DNA of 64,000 nt from Seiridium cupressi (Eukaryota > Ascomycota > Sordariomycetes > Amphisphaeriales > Sporocadaceae): positions 186,001 to 250,000 of the forward strand of contig JARVKI010000003.1 of assembly GCA_036674765.1 (NCBI GenBank), written 5' to 3'. The notes beneath the pieces are model-generated. The model saw only the letters and a program-made list of their open reading frames with translations. It made no database searches and had not been told where the DNA came from. The position numbers and the translations under genes are program-made. Positions 31,940 through 43,411 of the stretch are shown here, piece after piece (positions within the stretch are counted from its first letter, which is position 1; each line of letters begins with the position of its first letter).

Positions 31940-32914
31940 ATGTCTTCCACGGCGAATCAGATGTCCAAGAGTGCTCGACAAGAGCATTTTAAGCATATAC
32001 CTTTCCATCTTGACAGGACCATCTTGGAGAGTAAGTGTCATCATCCACAGCATCGGCGGATAATGATCGCTGAGTTCGACTCTGCATGCCAAAGAACAGT
32101 ACCACGCTTTTTGTTCAGAGGCTTCAGGTCCAGTTCCGGAGGAGGTAAGGACCCCCGTCTCAACACCGAGCTCGGCGTGATTCCTCATGCTTTTCTTGGT
32201 GGTAAGCGACCTACATCCATCTTCGACATCCCAACGCTTCCTGCCATGATTGAAGCCCACCTTTCCATGGGAGATCTTGAGACCGAGTTCAGTTCCTGGA
32301 CCGCCTCGTTCGAGGTGGCGCTCGGATTCACCTGGGACGATGACTCTGGGAGAATAGCCATCCTCGACACTACGCAACTTGCCGAGAACGTCAAGGTGTA
32401 CTACTCCGTGGACTTGCAGCATGCGGGACTGACACCATTCTCCTACAACGACGAATATCTCATCTACGGTCCCGTGACCGGACCCGGTTTTCACTGCGTC
32501 CCAGTCACGAGCATATACGACAAGGGATTCGGCGACATCAGCGATTCCGCCAACCCGAATATATACGACCCAGTCCTTACGGCAGACGACCTGGCCAACG
32601 CCAGACGGGTGGCGGAATTATTTCAGCCGACAACTAGACACCAGCCGGACATTGTCGCCTTCATGACGGCCGTAATGCTGAGCATTCGGCTGTGGTGGTC
32701 AAGGATTGACCAGGGCCTGAGAGTGACACCACGAGACGCGGAACTTTTCACCAGCTCCGTCGCAGACGTCTTGCAGCCTTTATCGTTTTCTTTCCTTGCT
32801 TGGGATATCCTGGTCAATCCGGAGATGAGCCTATCTGCCCGAGGTGGGTTAGAGGAGATGAAGTATCTCCTACTTGCGGCAGAGAATCAGATCAGGAAGC
32901 ATGGCTCGAGGTGA
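31940..32914 (+). CDS. DUF7587-like protein with ADP-ribosyltransferase-like residue pattern
   Basis: A single exon of 324 residues with ATG in context aagATGt. The order of short motifs is FLFRGF with Arg60; PHAFLGG (~82-88); a segment with SSWTASFEVAL (Ser119-Trp-Thr121); and DEYLIYGPV with Glu172. I recall the fungal DUF7587 family as sharing this R...SWTS layout. The pattern Arg in the first strand, S-x-T/S in the next and Glu before the last strand also resembles R-S-E ADP-ribosyltransferases. The C-terminal ~120 residues are helical (AFMTAVMLSIRLWWSRIDQG) and may be a separate domain. No signal peptide is seen, so it should act inside the cell. The family label and the enzymatic idea are both inferences. 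Confidence 0.6.
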   Translation: MSSTANQMSKSARQEHFKHIPFHLDRTILESKCHHPQHRRIMIAEFDSACQRTVPRFLFRGFRSSSGGGKDPRLNTELGVIPHAFLGGKRPTSIFDIPTLPAMIEAHLSMGDLETEFSSWTASFEVALGFTWDDDSGRIAILDTTQLAENVKVYYSVDLQHAGLTPFSYNDEYLIYGPVTGPGFHCVPVTSIYDKGFGDISDSANPNIYDPVLTADDLANARRVAELFQPTTRHQPDIVAFMTAVMLSIRLWWSRIDQGLRVTPRDAELFTSSVADVLQPLSFSFLAWDILVNPEMSLSARGGLEEMKYLLLAAENQIRKHGSR

Positions 32915-33404
32915 TTGCTGGCTATTGGTATGCGAGGGATGGAGCCAGTACTGTGTTCGTTGGGAGGGTCTTGGTTCGACATTTAGAGAGGCATGGGTGA
33001 GCCGGGGAGTTCCTGAAGCTAATATCCTTTGGATTTTGGGTTATACATCGTCTGAATTCACTTTCTGAGGTATTCTTTATAAAGATTCGTATATGAGAAA
33101 GTTTCAGTGACACATAGTCCCGCCTTGTGCAAGACTTTCCGAGTGAAATCCACTAAAAGACAATTGTTTCTCAGCGTATGCTAGTCAACAGCGATGCCAC
33201 CGAGGTCATGTGGCCGTCTGTCCTTCAAAGGTCTTGCCATCCTTGTGTCATGTCTGTCATACTTCTGCACATCAATATTGCGAACCACTAGACGGCAGTC
33301 GTTAGTTCCATTGTAGCAGAAAGAACTCGAGGAAGAACTGAATGAGTATTTGAGCAATCGAATTGATCAATAGTGAAGCTTTACCCATGGCTGATCCAGG
33401 GCGC
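32915..33404. other. Intergenic, convergent 3' flanks
   Basis: Nothing beyond the 3' flanks of two convergent genes was seen. Confidence 0.5.
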
Positions 33405-36400
33405 TCACTCACATTCGGCAAAGACATCTCGCATCCTCCGCTGGTACCACCAGCCGATGAAGCTGACGACGGCAAGAAACATAATTGCGGTAATCGCACA
33501 AGGCATCCAGTATTCTATGAGTCTATTAGCTTGTATCTTGATGCGAGAACGGTCCGAGAACGGTAGGGGTAGCGACTCTGGACAGTAGCCGCTCGATCGA
33601 TGCCCCCCTCCCTGCCTACGAGGCGTGAGACCAACGTACGCTCGGCTGCATGGATTGCCAATGCAGTATTTTTGGACACAACGACCCTCGGCCGGTCTTC
33701 ATAAGGTGATAGCCAGAACCGGGACTGAACAGTGCCTAATAACAAGAAACGTGTCAGCTTCTCCTTTGAGTGCATCCCGACAGAGCAATTATATTAGTTC
33801 AACTTTTGTCTGTGTTCGGTCCGGTGCTTGGTCCTAGTTGAAACATAACGTGGGCAGATATTGTTTCCGACAAATGGGGAAGAAGTAAAGGCGCAACATG
33901 TTTTTGGTACTCACAGATATTTGCTGAGTAGACGCCCATAAGCTGCATCAACGTTCCACCAAGTACCGAAAAGACAGCACCAATACCAAAGATCATGGCG
34001 AACAAGTGGTAAAAGACACACCAGAACATTCTAGCTGTCCAGACTCGCTTTGACTTGAGCATGAGCCACGGCTTGCTGGGGCACCAGTTCGGGTTGGACT
34101 TGATCAGCCAGCTGACCGAGGAGGCTTTAAAAAAGCCTGTTCTGTCCAGCCAGCCACCCTTTCGTGTGAAATCCAGCAATTTCATGCCATGGTCACTGCC
34201 TGGACCCAGCGGTCCCCCATTGTTTGCCCAAAACCAAAGGAGTATCTGTCCGGCTTGGCTACACTACGACACTGGGGGTTAGCGATCCCTTCTCTGAACT
34301 ATGCTTGATGAATCTGCTCCTAAAACAGGCTACACAGGGCATGGAACATGAAGGAAATATGCTTACGGCGTACACACTAGACGTGAGAGCCCGACAGGCT
34401 AGGCCGACTGGAGGTGTAAAATATGATGTTAGGAACGCCAAGACATAAGGAACGAATATCAGTAACGACATGATAGCGAGAATGAAGGCCCAATCGAATG
34501 CCACCAATGTCGTTCTTTCGCGCAGATCCTCCATATCGTCATCTAGCTCCACGTTGCCCCTAAAATCAACATCCCTGCGAGCGCCATAGGTGTTGATAAT
34601 TTTGGTTATCCAGCCCTTCTTGACGTGGCCCCGCCTCCACTGCCATGCCGTTTTGTAACAACTTGGAAACGCGAGTCCGAAACGAAGACCGAAAAACCGT
34701 ACAACGTCCACTTCTTCATCGCGTTCTGTAGCAAAGACACCCTCAAGTATGTTAGGGTTATTTCCAGCAAGCAATAGTCCTGATATGATAGACTAGCACA
34801 TATCTGTTAGTATCGTGGTTCTGGCGGAATATATAGCCATCAGAGGAACAGTCTCGAGTAGTGTACGAGACGCTTCACTCGTTGCGCGATTGATAAACTT
34901 ACAATATGTGGTATAATCATGTACCATTGGCCAAATGCAAGAGCCTCTGCGATGTCCTCATCTCCCAGATCCTCGAGACTACTCAGCAGGGCGAATATGA
35001 AGCCTCCTAGGAAAAAGATCACAGGTGCTCCAACGATAGTTCCGAACGAGTTTTGGCAGTGAAGCATTGTGCGCAGCCGAGTCCGGGTTTTGGCGACGAA
35101 GCTTTCGAAAATGTGGTCTCGTGCACGGGGTCTTTCGACATGAGCTTGATCGTCACTATTCAACTGGTAGTCAGCCTCACACGATCCCCTTGGGCATTGC
35201 TCGACACTCTCCCAAGGCCAGCAAACCGCCAAAAATGTTGCTAACTCACCACATCTCATCACCACAGTCATGCTTGGGCCACTGGCGAGGAAACTCGGCC
35301 CGGAGCCGATCCTCATCGTCGTATAGCCTGATCTCGTATAATAGATTCCCCATGTGACGCCAAGGGCTGGCTACTTGCTGGATGGTTGGCCGGCGGCCCA
35401 ACTTTGAATGAACAGACGATTGACTCTGTGCCGACCTTGAAACCTCGAGGGGATCACCGGTCCGCTGTGTGCCGCCCAACGATGGCGGGACCGGGAGTGC
35501 AAGTGACCTCGATGTCGATCTCCTTCTTGGAAGTTCATTTCCTCGCTCCGTCAGAGGAGACCAATCGCCATCGTCTGGTTGAGATGGTTCTTCAATCCCG
35601 ATCACAGGCAGTGGCTGCACCGGCTTGTTCTCGCCATTTGCTTCCGCCTCTGTTCCGGTATTTATTCTAGTCATTGAAATTCTAGGGCGCCCTTCAATGA
35701 CTCCATGTGAAGCTTCAATTGCTAGTAGTTGGTGGCTTTGCTTCTCATCCTCTTCGAGCGCCAAATCAAGATTACCGATCAAAATGACCATGAGACAACG
35801 CGCTCTCATATCGAGGGTAAGACGTTTGTTCTACATGCAGGTGAGTACGGCCCCGTTACATATCCCAGGATACTGACCTGAATCTTTTCCTTCAGAAAAT
35901 CGAGCATCCGGTTATCAAGCACCGCCTCGTAGAGTCCACTCAAGATCATCGGTGCCGCGAAAGCAAAGCACGTGGATAGCCATATAACGGTGTCCAATAT
36001 CACGATCACCGCGGCGCCCAGGGCACCAAGCGGCGCTGCCAAGTAACTTTTCACACCAGACAGATCTGCAATGAAGAACTGCCGATAAACTTCCAATTTC
36101 CGGCGGCGAGGAATGCTGAAGATGAGAGGGACACTGCAACATCTGGAGTAAGCGATTTTTCTTGGAACGTACCTGGTGAACCATCGGGAGTTGGAGCTCA
36201 TGGTTTAGAGTACAATGGCTTAATCAGGCAGTGCCTGCTCATGGACAGGATATCCGAGGGCATGGGATAACACCGGAGGTTGCTTACGCGGGAATCAAAA
36301 AGCCACTCAGCGGCTGAAGCCACGATTCCAGATTGCTGCGGTCGTTGCGCTGCCACCCCGGACAGTTTTGAGACCACCACAGGTACGGCACCTCAACGAT

Positions 36401-36763
36401 GGGTGCACCACTCGTATTGCCGTTGAATACGGCATCACATGGAAACTGGTTGGAATGAGTAGCCCTTTGGACCAAGTCATCAGTTGTTGTCTGGATGAAG
36501 TCGTTGTTCTTGACCAAGGTGCCATTCTCGATAGCAAGGGCTTCGCCCACGGCTCGAAGACAGCAGAAGGTCTGATTCTGGTTGCCCACATATACGTTCT
36601 TTCCTAGTGTTGGTGAGGGTCCTTCAAGGTCACGAAGCTGCCAAAAGATGTCAGATAATTTGGTTGGCGCTGGCGTGTTGTTGCATTCGGAAGCTGCTAC
36701 GAGTTGCACGCCTGTCACTGCGGCTAGAGCCATCAGAAGCGCGTAGGCAGATATCATCCTCAT
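33405..36763 (-). CDS. Large fungal integral membrane protein with secreted N-terminal domain
   Basis: Eight exons on the reverse strand encode 861 residues: 36763-36288, 36172-35878, 35830-35250, 35155-34903, 34792-34367, 34263-33915, 33735-33640 and 33514-33405. All phases agree. Residues 1-~25 are a signal peptide (ISAYALLMALAAVTGVQLVA). A ~135-residue luminal domain follows, with Cys and possible N-glycosylation sites (NQT, NGT, NTS). Then come hydrophobic helices around LAAPLGALGAAVIVILDTVIW, a long cytosolic disordered loop (~275-430, Ser/Pro/Arg-rich), and a C-terminal block of about seven helices (for example IVGAPVIFFLGGFIFALLS, WAFILAIMSLLIFVPYVLA and MFWCVFYHLFAMIFGIGAVF). The last helix (ITAIMFLAVVSFIGWW) is in exon 8. 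The function is unknown; the layout suggests a receptor or channel-like protein. Confidence 0.75.
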
Positions 36764-37984
36764 GCTCGACAAAGCAACCCAGTGTTGGGATCGCGCATCG
36801 TAATTTTTAGTAAGAGCAGAAGAATGGTTTAATTCATAGCGCCAGTGAGGCAGAACAGGACAAGACAGCGGCGGGTCATACATAGAATGACTCAAAATAC
36901 CGCGAAGAAGCCAAGACGAATGGTGGAGGCTGTGAGAACGGCAAGCGCACCCGCACAGAGGCACGCGGCAGGCCGGGTGTGCATAGTATTTACACCTAAC
37001 TATGTACTCTGTGCAACAGCAGAGCTAGCTCACAGCCTCGTGAGATTAGCCAGCGCAGAGCGCCGATAAGCGTAGTCTGCTACAGATCCGATTGAAATAC
37101 TGGTTGGCCTCGGGCTGAGGTGAGACTCCTCAGCGAGGGAGGTGGGCTGGGCTGGGCTGGGCTGGAAGACGCGGCTGTCTTCGGCCCTGATCTCTGGAGG
37201 CTGAAGAAGGATGAACTGTAAAGCCGAAATGCTAGCGAGCCTCTTTCAGTCACCGAGAGATGACAGACTACGTCGGTCCGCAACTGTGGAGGCACCGGTG
37301 TTCAAGTCTTGTTGAGTAGAGATAGGGCTAGTTTGAGTAGGACGTATAGCTATTGTGTGAGTCTAATTCGTGTGCCTCAATATACTACATTCTGTTTGGC
37401 AGAGACCAACAGTGGACAATCACTAAATCCCTCGTGGACGCAGGCTCTATCATGCGATTGGGACAGTAAGTCAACTGAAAAAAGGCCACCCGTATAGTCT
37501 TATGTCTATAGACTACTTTATACTCAAACCATCCTTAGGCCGATAATGCAACTCTATAGCAAACCTCGCGTCCCAAGATTTCGGGGTGCCGTTGCACGAC
37601 TCGCGCTGTAACCCGGAACCCTGAACCACTTTCACATGCCGGACATGACATGGTCGCGTCTTGCCAGGGGGTAGCCTGGCGTCATAGCCTGTGGGGTCCA
37701 GCATTTCTTAGCGGGAGATTCCCCCAGCTTTTTGGAAAGCCGAGCCCCATGATGCCGAGATGGTGACAAGCCCATGACATTGTCCATTTCCCTTCTTCTT
37801 CTTCCAACTACGGACACACGGAGCCTCCACCACGCTGAGTCGACTCACAATTGCAGTCGCCCCGATCCTATACACCCAGCATAACCCCAATGAGGCAATA
37901 GCGACTTTACTCCCTTAACGCGCGCTCTGATCCAGCGCTGGCCTTCCATTTCCCGCCCGCCCGTCGCCAGATAGCCTCGGCACA
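36764..37984. other. Intergenic between divergent genes
   Basis: It holds the promoters of the membrane protein gene and the PXMP4-type gene. The first ATG of the membrane gene frame was taken as start, although the frame is open 67 codons further upstream. Confidence 0.45.
37144..37165. repeat. Pentanucleotide tandem repeat
   Basis: The unit ggctg is repeated about four times in the divergent intergenic region. It is a simple repeat. Confidence 0.75.
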
Positions 37985-38840
37985 ATGTCGTCCGCCCTCG
38001 AGAGCTTGAAGGTGCGATTGCTTCTGGCCCCACGAACACTATCCCTACTCGCCCGATCGCTCCATCATTAGCGTGTGCACAAATCGTCCTAACATCTCAT
38101 TACCCTCACAGGACACCCTCAACCGCATCGTCCTCGACCCGTCGAACCGCGACCTGCTCGCCATTGTCAAGGGCGCACGCAATGGCGCCGTCTACGGAGC
38201 CAAGGTGCGGTTCCCGCACGCGCTGGTGATGGTCTTTCTATTCCGCTCGGGAACCTTTACACAGAAAGCCGATCTGGTGTTCCGCGCCACGCGGACGCAC
38301 GCGAGAAATCTGGCCAAGTTCGCGACCATCTACAAGACCGTGTGCTACCTGCTGAAGTGGTACGGCAGCACACCGGGGAAAGAGGGTGAGTTTTTTATAT
38401 CCCACTTCTAGAGGAATGGCGAGCACAATCGGATGAGAAGATGCTGACAAGATGCGACGACAGGCAAGTACGACACCTTCCTCGCGGGTCTGCTCGGCGG
38501 TTATTTTGTGTTCGGCGGCCGCTCGGCGCGCTCCGGCAAGATTTCCTCTGTGAACCAGCAGATCGTAATATACGTCTTCGCGCGAGTAGTACTCGCACTC
38601 GCCCGCCTTGCAGTCAAGCCCGGCGTCGGCTTGCCGGTGGTCTCGGAAGAAAAGAAGTCCGGGGTCGTCAGCTACTACGCCTGGCCCGTCTTTGCGTCGC
38701 TCAGTTGGGCCATGGTCATGCATTTGTTCAGATATAACCCCGAGGACCTACAGCCGAGTCTGAAGAGTAGTATGAATTATATCTACAAGGATAGCGATCA
38801 TTGGGATAGTTTGAGGAACTTTGTTTGGCACAACAAATGA
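37985..38840 (+). CDS. Peroxisomal membrane protein PXMP4-type (Tim17/22/23 family)
   Basis: Three exons, 37985-38011, 38112-38385 and 38464-38840, encode 225 residues. The first exon is only nine codons (MSSALESLK), with a GTGCGA donor. The body shows the PXMP4/PMP24 pattern: an N-terminal stretch NRDLLAIVKGARNGAVYGAK, then VRFPHALVMVFLFRSG, an ATRTHARNLAKFATIYKT segment, a Gly-rich helix LLGGYFVFGGRS and a hydrophobic segment IVIYVFARVVLALARLAV. The C-terminus has WPVFASLSWAMVMHLF. PXMP4 proteins sit in the peroxisome membrane; their transport role is not settled. Length matches the family (about 210-230). Confidence 0.88.
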
Positions 38841-39097
38841 AGCGTTTCTCTGATGTTATATGCATTGTGGGTATACTTACTCGGTGGCTGATGGGTTCTA
38901 GGTCATGGGCGGCGTTTGTTGATGTTTTATATAGCCGTGTTTCTGCTTGTAAATACCAGGGTATCGACATGCATGAGGAAGAGGAACATGGTCTGGACGT
39001 GTAAGAGAAGTAGTGTCAACCATGCAATAACTGGGTATATTTAGAACGCCTGATCCTATCCAACCAAATTTGTTTTTACACATCGGCCATACAGATG

Positions 39098-40404
39098 TTA
39101 GAGATGTTTCCAGCCATTGGACCACATGATCTGCATCTCGTTGATCAAGCAGGCCTCGCCGGGTTCAAAACGAGGGAGTTCTCCCTTGGGAGTCTCCCCA
39201 ACCCATTGCTCTATTCTTTTACGTACAATCCGCGATTCAAGCGAACTTTGAAATGCGATTCTCCAACTCATAATCCGGTTTGCCCAGGCACCTATAACGG
39301 CCCAAAATGGGGACGGGAACCGGTCAGTTCTGATTCGGTTGTAGGCCTTGACACCATAGCCAACTCGGACATTGGGGTTCAGCCACACGCCCTTTTCTGC
39401 CGACAGGTAGTTGTCTGCATGGACGAGACAACACTCAGAGCCCTCAAGATGGAAATCTGCGAGGCTATCGTCGATGCCACGGAATTTGAGTGCTGGGTTC
39501 GAATAGAATGGAGACGCATCGAAGACCACAATGCCATTCCAGCAGGACTTTACTTTGATCGGTTCATTTCGAAGAGCTGATGCTCTCGCTCCCGGTGACT
39601 GGAACCAAGGCCAATGCAAAGAAGCTGTCTTTAGTCCTAGATCATCACGCAGAGCAAATGTATCATAGTAGAAAGGCGACGACTTGTAGTCCATGGAGCA
39701 AGCAGCAGCGTAGTTACCATCTCGTGTGTCGAATAGTGTCTGAATGTCCTGGGCCTACGCACCTTGTGTTAGCATAGCATCTTCACAGCGGCCTGGTTGC
39801 TACTCACATCGAATACCACATCATTCAACCACAAGACCTTGTCGAAACGCCTGCCTTCCTTCTCCAGTCGTTTCAGGGGCTCCATTGCTTGGTTGCGCAC
39901 TTTCGAGAGATATGGTATGCGGCGCAGCTCGAACTGGTCCTCGGCCTTGTTCCAGATCCAGCCCGGCTCTCGAACGCCTGGAGGTGGCCGCGTATCGATC
40001 TCGTCAAGTTGCTCCCACACTGTCATACCGAGACTGACATCATTGGTGGCCCCTCGTTCATCCAGGCCCGCCTTGAGCTCCATCAAGGCTTCTTTCGTTC
40101 CTTCTTGCGAGCCCGATTCCACGGCTGAAAAGTGCACATTTTCAGCGCCCAGGTAGTCAACCAGTTCGAGAACTGCTGTGTTCCAAGATGATCTCTGTAT
40201 CAATTCGGTGTTTCTGTGGACCGAGACAATGAAGACCGAGGTGTTATTCAGGCCCGTCACATGCGTGCGGCGCCTCAAAGTAGAGCGGTGGGTTTCGGGT
40301 CGACGAGATGTGATGCGCAGCGCATCGATCAGGAACAAGACTGCGAGGATGTAGAGCGTCGGCCGCAAGTAAGAGCGCCGGAAGCGGCGGTAGCTGACGA
40401 TCAT
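39098..40404 (-). CDS. CAP59-type alpha-1,3-mannosyltransferase (GT69)
   Basis: Two exons, 40404-39808 and 39748-39098, encode 415 residues; the 59-nt phase-0 intron has donor GTGAGT. It has a type II membrane layout: a short basic N-terminus, one helix (PTLYILAVLFLIDALRI), then a luminal catalytic domain. Family signatures are FIVSVHRNTE, the acidic KVLWLNDVVFD (~189-199) followed by FDTRDGNYAAACSMDYK, FYYDTFALRD, and CWNGIVVFDASPF. Related cryptococcal enzymes (Cmt1, Cap59) transfer mannose; in ascomycetes the acceptor is probably a Golgi glycan. The partner gene is the convergent PXMP4-type gene, 257 bp away. Confidence 0.88.
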
Positions 40405-41232
40405 GGAGAAGAAATGTTGGTCGAAAGGAGTGACTGTGAAATGAAAATGAAGGAATACGAGAAGGACTGAAGCACTATCTCATCGTGAGCAGGATTGCAC
40501 GCGCTTACACCCACTGGCCCCCGAATTGCAAGTGGTGCAGACAGAACTGTTCATGGACACATATCCAAAAGGGTGGGAGTTGAGGGAGGAATCAGCAACG
40601 GTAATTGGCAGTAATGAGGCTGTGAAGGTTTGAAGTTGGCATTGGCAGTTGGATGGCGCTCCTTAGCCGTCAGAAAGCTTCCCTAGAGGCCAGTGGTGGG
40701 GACGAGCTGACGACCCTGGATGTCGAATCGCTGGCGCGGCCCCGGTGCCACGCAGATCGCTGGGCCAGGGCGCAACATGGCTGAAATTGGTGTATGAGTG
40801 ACACTCGTGGGAGGAACAAGTCAAGCCCACGCCTGCTATACGGACTTGAGGAACGGAGATCTCTAGACTATGGTGAGCATGGGATGCGATGGAATGTCAT
40901 GTGATGCTATTCTAATCAAACATGCTATGAACCTGATAAGAAAATGTCTACAACGTACCTAATGTACACGCACCTCGCTGTAGGTATCAATAAAAAGGAA
41001 AGCCCCTGTCTGCCACTGCGGGCCTTATTTAAGTGCGCCGGCTCAAATCACGCCCAAGCGTAGTCGTAGTCTGATCCTAGTCTCCCTAATTGTCAAGTTG
41101 AGATATGATGTAATTGGTCTTCATTCTCAACACCAATAAACCGGCAAGCCACTGCTACTTCTTGGACCAAAGCCAAGTGTTGATCGAGATAATTGCAGAC
41201 TCAGGGAATCGTTGAAGTGCAAGCCCAGTATT
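40405..41232. promoter_or_regulatory. Divergent intergenic region
   Basis: It separates the mannosyltransferase and methyltransferase genes, which are transcribed away from each other. No specific binding site stands out. Confidence 0.35.
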
Positions 41233-42272
41233 ATGGCATCGACAAACGATCTGCCATCAGTGGCAACTGAGGGATTCAGGGACGCCCAATCCTACGATGC
41301 CCACCGCCCGTCCTATCCACCTGAAGCTGTGGAGGCGTTTCTAAAGAACATGAAGGTCACTGGCATGTCAGACATCAGGATCCTCGAGATTGCTTCAGGG
41401 ACGGGTAAGTTCACCGAGCAGCTTGCCAAACGGCCCGAACGATTTATCGTCAAGGCCGTTGAACCGCATGAGACAATGAGGCAGAAGCTGGCTGAGAAGG
41501 ACCTTCCCGCTGTTGAAGTGGTCAACGGCTCGGCCAACAAAATACCAGTGGAGGAGGAGTGGGGTGACGCTTGTATCGCAGCTCAGGTAGACGATCCAAA
41601 AGTCCCGTGGAAATCCAACTCTGGAAAACATTCACTAACAAGCATCATAGGCATTCCATTGGTAGAGTACACCGGATCACTTAGTCTGCATGTGTCTGTG
41701 TTAACTGTGGTGGACAGGTTTGCTACGCCGGATGCATTGCGGGAGATGCATCGCGTATTACGACCAGGTGCAGTTTTTGGTATGATCTGGAATATTGAGG
41801 ACTATAACAAGCCCAAGGAATGGGAGGCTTCTACGAAGTGGGAGCAAAAGCTCAATGACTTTGTCTGGTCGCTAGATGACGGCTTTCCAAGGTTTAGACA
41901 CTTGGTAAGCGGCATCCTACTCACGGGCCCCTCGGAGCTGACAGACCGTGAAAGCAATGGAAGGATGTCTTTGAGCGGCAAACACCCGGCAATCCCCTAC
42001 AGGTGGTAAAGGACACGCTATTTGATCACCTGCCGAAATTCTCACTCCCGCTGGGGGAGGATTCTGTGAAGTGGACAGTCTGGTTGAGTGAAGATGCATT
42101 GTGGTCACGGATCAACACCTTGAGTCAAGTGGCAGTACTACAAGGCCAGGAGCGAGAAAACGCCGTCAAACTGTTCAAGGATGTGCTAGATGGCGATGAC
42201 GTGGAGAGGAATGGAAAGGGCGAAATCGCTGTCCATGGCGTAACTTATTTCGCATGGACCGATAGGATTTAG
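41233..42272 (+). CDS. SAM-dependent methyltransferase (Methyltransf_11 type) with 11-nt microexon
   Basis: Four exons encode 289 residues: 41233-41586, 41651-41661, 41718-41904 and 41955-42272. Exon 2 is only 11 nt and completes the conserved motif AQAFHWFATPDALREMHRVL. Motif I is ILEIASGTGKFTEQL; the acidic end of strand 2 is KAVEPHETM; the post-I motifs include VLRPGAVFGMIWNIED. This layout matches fungal class I methyltransferases of the YHR209W/TMT1-like group that act on small molecules such as trans-aconitate. The substrate is unknown. All introns are 50-64 nt. The upstream in-frame TTG is not a start. Confidence 0.85.
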
Positions 42273-42516
42273 TCGTAGTAGTTCCGGTTGCGCTCCCACG
42301 CATGTTCCTCTACCAGAGATACCCCTGACCCTCCGTAGGCTTCATGCATAAGATTCACAACTACAGAAGAGCAGGTCCTCCCTGATGGCCATCTCATCAG
42401 ATCTTGGGCTCAATCCCCTCACGAGCGCCATTGACCTGTTGAGTGTTCAAATTCTGCTCCGCTACAGGATGCCACTCTCTGCATCTAGCTAGCACGCCTC
42501 AACACATTCAATGCAA

Positions 42517-42888
42517 TCAATCTGCAGAGATGTACATTACTAGTAATCACAATTAGTAGAGTCTCACGTGAAAACATCGGACCTCACTTACCATTGTTGC
42601 CTCGAACAAAAGCATCGCCATAAGTCCTTCGCTTCACACCGTTGACATACTCCTCCGTCTTCTCGAGGGCAATATTCATGTATCCGTCAACAGACTGAAG
42701 TTCTCCTTGAAGACATTGTCAGCTGGGGGACTCTCACGATCCTCAATGACGAAATATTAGCCCCAGTCTCACTCACCTTTGTAGACAACGCCCGAGTTGA
42801 GCTTGACCGTGACGGGGTTGCCGTGAAGTTCGGACAAGAAACCCGAAGGATCTCTGCCCTCGCCTTGAGAAGCTGTTCCGTTCTCCAT
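42517..42888 (-). CDS. LSM6: U6 snRNA-associated Sm-like protein LSm6
   Basis: Three exons on the reverse strand, 42888-42777, 42705-42592 and 42539-42517, encode 82 residues. The last exon is 23 nt (VMYISAD). Sm motif 1 is GFLSELHGNPVTVKLNSGVVYKG in the first exon; Sm motif 2 is GDAFVRGNNVMYISAD. LSm6 belongs to the Lsm1-7 ring (mRNA decay) and the Lsm2-8 ring (U6 snRNA stability). The near-family-length protein with all conserved residues leaves little doubt. Its promoter is shared with the Rad60-like gene. Confidence 0.95.
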
Positions 42889-43411
42889 GATATTCTTTGC
42901 TTGAATCCTGCCGATGTTTTTGAGTTGCTTGGGTCTGGCCGTGAGCGTGGGCGTGGCCAAGGCAGTCAGTCAGTCCGTCAATCGCAGGCGCGGCTTTGAT
43001 ATTCTCGATGGCCTGAGCCCCACGTCGAGTGCGGGCACTTTCCGCACAGGCCCCATACCCCTGTAGTGGGCACAGTGCACTTTCGCCGGCCGTTAACTAG
43101 AAATTCAATTTAGATGTGGGGCGCGATGCATGGTCGCGATTGCTTTTGTACCTCGCGTTCGAGAAACCCCCAGAGCCCGGCGAAGCTTAACACTGACCTT
43201 GACAGCACCTTGTTGCCGCCCAAAGCCGCCTTGTTGCCCGAGTTATTCTGCCGCTGCATTCAACAACAATAAACTTCAGCGCGCGGCGCCGTTCGCCCCC
43301 CTCCAGACTGCGCAACCACATTGTAGCTTCATCCGCTGTCCTAGTTGTGTACCTGTCGCATTTCTCGTCGCGACGCCGCGCACCCCACCATATGCCAGCC
43401 GCTGGCTTGTC
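42889..43411. promoter_or_regulatory. Bidirectional promoter, LSM6 / Rad60-like gene
   Basis: The two genes are divergent with starts 523 bp apart, or 241 bp if the upstream ATG at 43130 is used for the Rad60-like gene. It presumably contains both core promoters; no TATA box was seen. Confidence 0.4.
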
